From Prorocentrum cordatum (lineage: Eukaryota > Sar > Dinophyceae > Prorocentrales > Prorocentraceae), in contig CAUYUJ010017982.1 of the NCBI GenBank assembly GCA_963575745.1, positions 201,913 to 265,912 on the forward strand: 64,000 nt of DNA. Reading direction: 5' to 3'. The number at the start of each line of letters is the position of its first letter. Position 1 is the stretch's first letter. Below the pieces are notes generated by a model. It searched no databases and was not told the origin of the DNA. It saw nothing but the letters and a program-made list of their open reading frames with translations. This document shows, one piece after another, positions 58,855 through 64,000 of this stretch. The translations under genes were made by a program, and so were the position numbers.

Positions 58855-61545
58855 ACATTGGCACCTCCACGTAGGTTCTCGTTTCTAAAAAGAAAATCAA
58901 CTTAACCCCCCCTGGGATTAACCGCCCCACCTTTCGCGTTGCAATCTACAAGTGGTTATGCCCCATCGTCCGTCCCGAGTATAAGCTCGTACCATCCCAG
59001 CCCAGCCGCCATCCGCCCCCCCCCCCGCCCGCCACCCTTTGCAAAACAACTATGCGTGCGCGCTCGTTTATTCACAATCATCAGTTTCAAGAACCCCCAT
59101 GCAACAAATGTAATGAAGTGCACGCGCGCGCTGTCGCGCGCGCATGCCGAGATCTGTCAAACATCTTCCTGGTTTCGTGGAGGTTTCAAAATCGAGTGTC
59201 CACATGTATATATATATATATATACATTTACACATAGAACACATGGTCTCGCAACGCGGAATTTCAAAACAAAAAATCTAGCGCGCGCGCTCTTTCAAAT
59301 TCTTAACACAAGCATCCGACATTTTCAGAACATGCTACCAGAGTGCCTTCGCGCGCGTGTCGAAATCGTTCGAACGCCATTGCGCGCGTGCCGTCGCGAG
59401 AACCCTTGGCGCGAAATAGAATGAAGTACACGCGCGCGCGTCGTCGCGCGCGTGCCGGAAACCACCAAAAACCGTCGGCTTCGTAACGATTTCAAAACGG
59501 GGCGTGCGCAAACAACATATGAAGCACACGTGGTTCGCAATATCCTTTTTGGAGAAAGAAAACAAAGCGCTCGCGCCCTTGCGGGTTCCTCGGAAAACCA
59601 TCGGTTTCAACATTTTCACGGAATTCTGCCAAATGGGCCTCTGGCACCGCATGCCGAAAGCATTCGCGCGCCCTTGCGCGCGTGCTGAGGGGGGGGGGGG
59701 GGGGGGGGGGCGCAATGCGTCTCAAATTATACCACGCGGGCCACTCTCGCGCGTTGGCCGCGCGCAAATATCGAACTCTTTTCAACACCTTCATCGCCAA
59801 CGCGAGGACGCCGTCATCGTCGTCGGCGCTTCAGCATCGGCACCGTCACTGACCGCGCCGTCGTCGCTGCCAACATCGTCACCATAATCGCTTATTGGAT
59901 CATGCCCTCTACCTTTGTCGACGTTGCCAGTATACCGTGCCCGCCCAAGTCACCGACTCGCACTGAAGCGCCCGCTGAGATGCGCCCAGCAGCCAGCGCC
60001 ACCGCGGCCGCGTCGGTCGCGCCAAACTAGCTGGCCGCCGCGCGCGCGCGCTCGGGCCGGCGCGGCCGCAGAGCGGCACCAGTCAACGCCAAACATCCAC
60101 GGCAATCGCCGCCGCTCGTGCTTTGCAAGACAAGTTGCGGATGGGTGGGCGGGGCGTTTGCAAGAGCATAGAATGCACCCAAATAGACTGGTTTAAACCA
60201 GTTGCTCCAAATAGATCGCACCACATGGGCAGCACCACGTTCTCCTCTCTTCTAAGAGAATAGATTATACCCCCCCGTCCTCCCCCCCCCCCCGAGATTA
60301 TCCGCACCCCTGTTCGCATTGCAACTTACATACGATTCTGCCCCATCGTCCATCCTAAGTTCGAATTCGCCCCATCCCAGCCCAACAAGAAGCTGCACCC
60401 TCTCATCCTCTGCAAAGGAACTACGCGCGCACTCGTTTATAATGAATCACCAGTCTCCAAAAATCCCTCGCAATATATATCTATATATATGTGACGAAGT
60501 GCACGCGCGCGCGTCCTCGCGCGCGCATGCCGAAATTCTTCAGAAACCTGGGACGCCATATGGATTGCAAAATCGAGCGTCTACAAAACATATAAAACAC
60601 ATGGTTTCGCAACGCGGCGTGTCAGAAAAGCTCGCGCGCGCGGACTTGCGAGTTCTTGAGAAACATGTTCGTCGCATCCGACCAAGCGGGCTTCGCGCGC
60701 GCATGTCGAAATCGTTCGAACGCCCTTGCGCGCACGCTTCCGCGAAAACCATTTGCAATACTCGGGGCGAGGGGCACGCGCGCGTCGTGGCGCGCGCATG
60801 CCGGAATCCTTCAAAATTCGTCGGTGTCGTGAACGCGGCTTTCAAAATCTAGCGTCGCGAAACCATGCAAAACATTGTTTCGCAACGACAGTTTACAAGA
60901 AGGCCTGTGCTCGCGCACTTGCGAAGTCTGACGAAGACCGTAGGTGTCGACCTTTTCATTGACTTCGGCCAAACGGGCCCCTCGCGCCCCTCGCCGACAT
61001 CATTCGAACGCCCTTGCGCGCACGCTGGGGAGGGAGGGGGGCGATCCGTGTCGCGCGATACCACGCGGGCCACTCTCGCGCGTCAGCCGCGCGCGCGCGT
61101 GTCGAACTCCATCCAAAACCTTCACCACCAACGCGAGGACGCCGTCATCGTCGTCGGCGCGATTCGCATCGGCACCGTCACTGGCCGCGCCGTCGTCAAT
61201 GTCAACATCTTCAACAGCATCGCCACTAGCATCATCGTGCCTGCTGTTGTCGACGTTGCCATGATACCACGCCCACCCAGGTCGCCGATTCGCGCTGAAG
61301 TGCCCGCTGGGATGCGCCCAGCGGTCAGCGCCGCCGCGGCCGCGTCGGTCGCGCCAAACTAACTGGCCGCCGCGCGCAAGTGCACGCGCGGGCTGGTGCG
61401 GCCGCAGAGACGCACCAGTCAACGCCAAACATCCATGGGAATCGCAGCCGCTCGCGAAGTGCAAGAAGTTGCGGGTGGGCGGGTGGGATGGCTGCGCGAG
61501 CAGGAGTTGACAAGTGCGAGTTGCACCAATGAAATGGCACACGCA
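58855..61545. repeat. ~1.36-kb tandem duplication (two units)
   Basis: Unit 1 spans about 58,855-60,215 and unit 2 about 60,216-61,545. Matched landmarks and offsets: tgccccatcgtcc 58,959/60,341; aagtgcacgcgcgcg 59,116/60,497; tcgcaacgcgg 59,248/60,611; gaggacgccgtcatcgtcgt 59,800/61,137; gtcggtcgcgccaaacta 60,012/61,342; cagtcaacgccaaacatcca 60,081/61,417. Each unit also contains sub-repeats of about 320 bp with alternating cgcg runs and aaaaccgtcgg-like blocks. No reading frame is conserved between the units, so this is not a gene duplication I can defend. A G-run of 23 lies at about 59,688. Confidence 0.9.
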
Positions 61546-61589
61546 CATAAACTCCGCCACATCGAGCCTCGATGACCCTCTGGCCTCGC

Positions 61590-62165
61590 GGCCTGGGCCC
61601 GACAACAGCGACGACGACTGTCGAAGATCACCGTGGCTCGATCCTCGACCCTCGGATCGAGGGCCCAAGATCCTCGAATCCAAAATCGAAGATCATCGAA
61701 TCTAGAATCGAAGGTGCTCGAAGATGCTCGGATCCAAGATCGATTGGTCCTCGAACCGAAGATCGAGTCTCTTTGATGGCGGCCCGGGCCCGGCGACGGC
61801 GACGAGGGCGATCGACGATCGCCGAGGGGCGATCCTGGATCCTCGGATCGAGAATCCAAGATCCTGGAGTCCAAGATCGATGATCCTCTGATCTGGGGCC
61901 CAAGGTGCTCGAATATGCTCGGATCCCAAATCGAGGATCCTCGATCAGAGGACCGAGGAACGAGCCTCGTAGATGGCGGCCTGGGCCCGGCGACGGCGAC
62001 GAGGACAATCGACGATCGCCGAGTCTCGATCCTCGGACCGAGGACCAAAGATCCTCGGGTCCAAGATCGATGATCCTCGGATCTAGTGTCCAAGGTATCC
62101 TCGGATCCAAGATCGCGGGTCTTCGATCTGTGGGTCGAGAATCGAGCGCCGTTGATGGCGCCCTC
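61590..62165. repeat. gatcctcgnatc minisatellite with ~196-bp higher-order unit
   Basis: Short units such as ccaagatcgatgatcctcgg. A larger period of about 196 bp is marked by gatggcggcc-gggcccggcg at 61,775 and 61,971, with a third start near 61,590. Confidence 0.9.
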
Positions 62166-62404
62166 AATGTTCTGCTTTTCGGCTATAGGGGGCGCGGCTA
62201 GAAAAGGACACCTCGCTGGGAACGCCTTTCGTTCAAAAAATAAAGAACTGTTGTCTCGAAGGTGCGCGGCATACTGGTGTGCCCGCGCGCCTTGATCCGG
62301 CTCGAGCGCGCGCCTCGAGACGATCGCCCGGCACCCTCGCAGCTAGAACCTCTTGCTCGGGGGCTCCTGACTCGGGGCGCTCGGTCGCAGCTCGCCGCTC
62401 AGGC

Positions 62405-63085
62405 GCCCTTCGCGGTCGACGCCGCGGCCCCAGGCTCGCCCTTCGCCTCGGCCTCACTCTTCTGAGCCGCGCGCTCGGCGAGCTACTCGGCGCGCTACGC
62501 GTGGACCTCGTCGATCTCTGGAAAGTGCATCTAGGCGCGGGCCCTGAGGAACACCTGCTCTCGTTCTCTGGGCGCCTCGCGCTCTCTGCCTCGTCAAACG
62601 TGAGGCGCTTGTTCACGTGGGCCTCATGGCCGAGCTCGCGTGACACGTCGGCGGTCCGCTCGACGTGCCGGCGCCGCTTGACGATGCGCTCGGTCGTCGC
62701 CTGGGCCTCGTCCGAGCTCGACGCCGCGTTGCCCCCGTGGCATCGCTGCGCGCGCTGCTTGACCTGATCGGGGATATGCTCGAAGAGGTCGGCCATGCCA
62801 GAAGCGCACTCGCCGGGGATCTTCTCGACGGGCTCGAGGCTCACGTTGAGCGGCAGCGCCAGCTCGTGGATGCGCAGGAGGGCTGCGGGGATCTGGGGGG
62901 GGGGGCCTCGCCCATGCGCTCGACGTTGGAATCGAAGCTGAGGCGGCCGATCTCGCCGGCGCCGACATCGATGTCCTTGCCCCTGGCAAGCTCGAGCATC
63001 TTCGAACGGCAGCACGGCGTGAGCCAGGCGAGGTTTTCGCGCGGCTCGCCGTGGTCCTCGAAGATGTCGCGCCAGTGACCCGAGG
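62405..63085 (-). pseudogene. Unidentified gene with two frameshifts and three clustered TAGs
   Basis: Three consecutive minus-strand segments read like one protein. First: HWRDIFEDHGEPRENLAWLT, then KMLELARGKDIDVGAGEIGR (63,080 to about 62,900). A run of nine or ten C on the minus strand at about 62,898 shifts the frame. Second: ALLRIHELALPLNVSLEPVE, MADLFEHIPDQVKQRAQRC, ERTADVSRELGHEAHVNKRL (to about 62,590). After another shift, third: EREQVFLRARA-TAG-MHFPEIDEVHA-TAG-RAE-TAG-LAERAAQKSEAEAKG, ending in TGA near 62,407. The composition (charged, helical) is clearly protein-like. I recognise no family. It lies next to a 42-bp satellite array on its 5' side. It could be a decayed gene, or a real one distorted by assembly errors at the homopolymer. 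Confidence 0.5.
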
Positions 63086-63169
63086 AAGCAATTAAGAACC
63101 CCCCCCCCCTCCGGCGAAACGATGCCCCCCCCGCGCCTGGAAGCGTTACTCCGTCACCTGCGGCTAGGG

Positions 63170-63885
63170 GGAGGAGGAGGAAGCACATCGCCTGAGACAT
63201 CATCGCATTTCTCAATAGAATTGGCCAAATCGCCTTAGACATCCTCACATTTCTTAATAGACTTGGCCAAATCGCCCGAGACATCCTCATATGTCTTAAC
63301 AGAATTGGCCAAATCGCCTGAGACATCCTCACATTTCGTACGAGAATTTGCCAAATAGCTTGTGACATCCTCACATGTCTTACGAAAATTTGCCAAATCG
63401 CTTGAGAAATCCTCACATGTCTTAATACAATTGCCCAAGTCGCCTGAGACATCAACGCATTTCTTAATAGGATTGGCCAAATCGCTTGAGACGTCGTCGC
63501 ATTTCCAAATAGAACTTGCCAAATTGCTTGAGACACCCTCACATTTCTTAATAGAATTGGCCGAATCGCCTGAGACGTCCTGACAGGTCTTAATCGAATT
63601 TGCTAAATCGCCTCCGACATCCTCACAATTCTTAATAGAATTTCCCAAATTGCCTGAGACATCCTCATATTTCTAAATAGAATTGGCCAAATCGCTTGAG
63701 GCATCCTCGCATTTCTTATTAGAATTGGCCAAATCGCCTGAGACATCCTTACATTTCTTATTAGAAGTGGCCACGTCGCCTAAGACATCCTCGCATTTCT
63801 TAATAAAATTGGCAAGCTCGCTTGAGATATCATCGCATTTCTTAATAAAATTTGCCAACTCGCCTGAAACATCAGTTGTTCCTTG
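63170..63885. repeat. 42-bp satellite array (~17 units)
   Basis: Units of 42 bp with atttcttaatagaattggcc and aaatcgcctgagacatcctc, for example gacatcctc at 63,238 and 63,280. Since 42 is a multiple of three, the minus strand encodes a 14-residue repeat (NSIKKCEDVSGDLA) interrupted by a few stops. The core cgcctgagacatcctc is shared with the 18.3-18.9 kb array. The last 115 bases of the window show nothing assignable. Confidence 0.95.
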
Positions 63886-64000
63886 AGCCTCTCAGCCATG
63901 TCCTGGCTGTCAGGAGTAACTATCTACCATTGGTGTCCTCCGACGATTGCGGCGACGACGAGCACGACCTGGCTGTCGCACGGATATTTTCTTTTGGCCG

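Noticed and set aside
63170-63885. Regularly spaced repeats resembling a CRISPR array
   Set aside because: Units are contiguous 42-bp satellite copies with no unique spacers, in eukaryotic DNA.

Overview
This window looks like nuclear DNA from a dinoflagellate. The evidence is indirect. Both long terminal repeats of a Ty1/copia-type element carry a 21-base stretch that resembles the dinoflagellate spliced leader. The retroelements have the domain layout and motifs (for example W-A-D-N in the LINE reverse transcriptase) that I associate with dinoflagellates. The DNA is GC-rich, low in genes and full of mini- and microsatellites, and nearly every recognisable coding stretch lies on the minus strand. 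The GC richness suits a Prorocentrum-like genome better than Symbiodiniaceae, but the species is not proven. I see no rRNA, tRNA, CRISPR or bacterial-type operon.

Layout. 1-10.75 kb is satellite DNA: a ~100-bp array, short minisatellites, a dispersed repeat, and a 90-bp array (7.6-9.9 kb) with higher-order structure, flanked by duplicated segments. 11-15 kb holds two minus-strand, Cys-rich, unidentified coding stretches. 15-19.5 kb is minisatellite DNA with a small Cys-rich minus-strand ORF at 16.4-17.0 kb. 20.4-23.4 kb is a UPF1-like superfamily 1 helicase on the minus strand, broken by in-frame TAGs and frameshifts and bounded by 20-base direct repeats.

23,641-38,987 is the core of the window. 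A minus-strand Ty1/copia-type element has 140-143-bp LTRs, a 5-bp target duplication (agcat) and an initiator-Met-tRNA-type primer site. Gag, protease, a long accessory region with predicted membrane segments, integrase, reverse transcriptase and RNase H can all be followed, but in a frameshifted and mutated state. Nested in it, in the same orientation, is a LINE with two intact ORFs (355 and 1320 aa). The 1320-aa ORF2 has an apurinic-type endonuclease, a reverse transcriptase and a C-terminal RNase H whose catalytic blocks appear in circularly permuted order. That is the most interesting observation here.

39-53 kb is mostly satellites and microsatellites (including a ~250-bp ATC run), with a short plus-strand fragment of a Pif1/RecD-like helicase C-terminus at 45.9 kb and small TA-flanked foldback elements. 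53.2-56.7 kb is a decayed second LINE (minus). 58.8-61.5 kb is a ~1.36-kb tandem duplication. 62.2-63.1 kb is a minus-strand unknown gene with frameshifts and three clustered TAGs. 63.2-63.9 kb is a 42-bp array that shares a core motif with the array at 18.3-18.9 kb. Intact genes are few: only the nested LINE ORFs are convincingly complete, and most other coding stretches are remnants or exons whose splicing cannot be judged from DNA alone.
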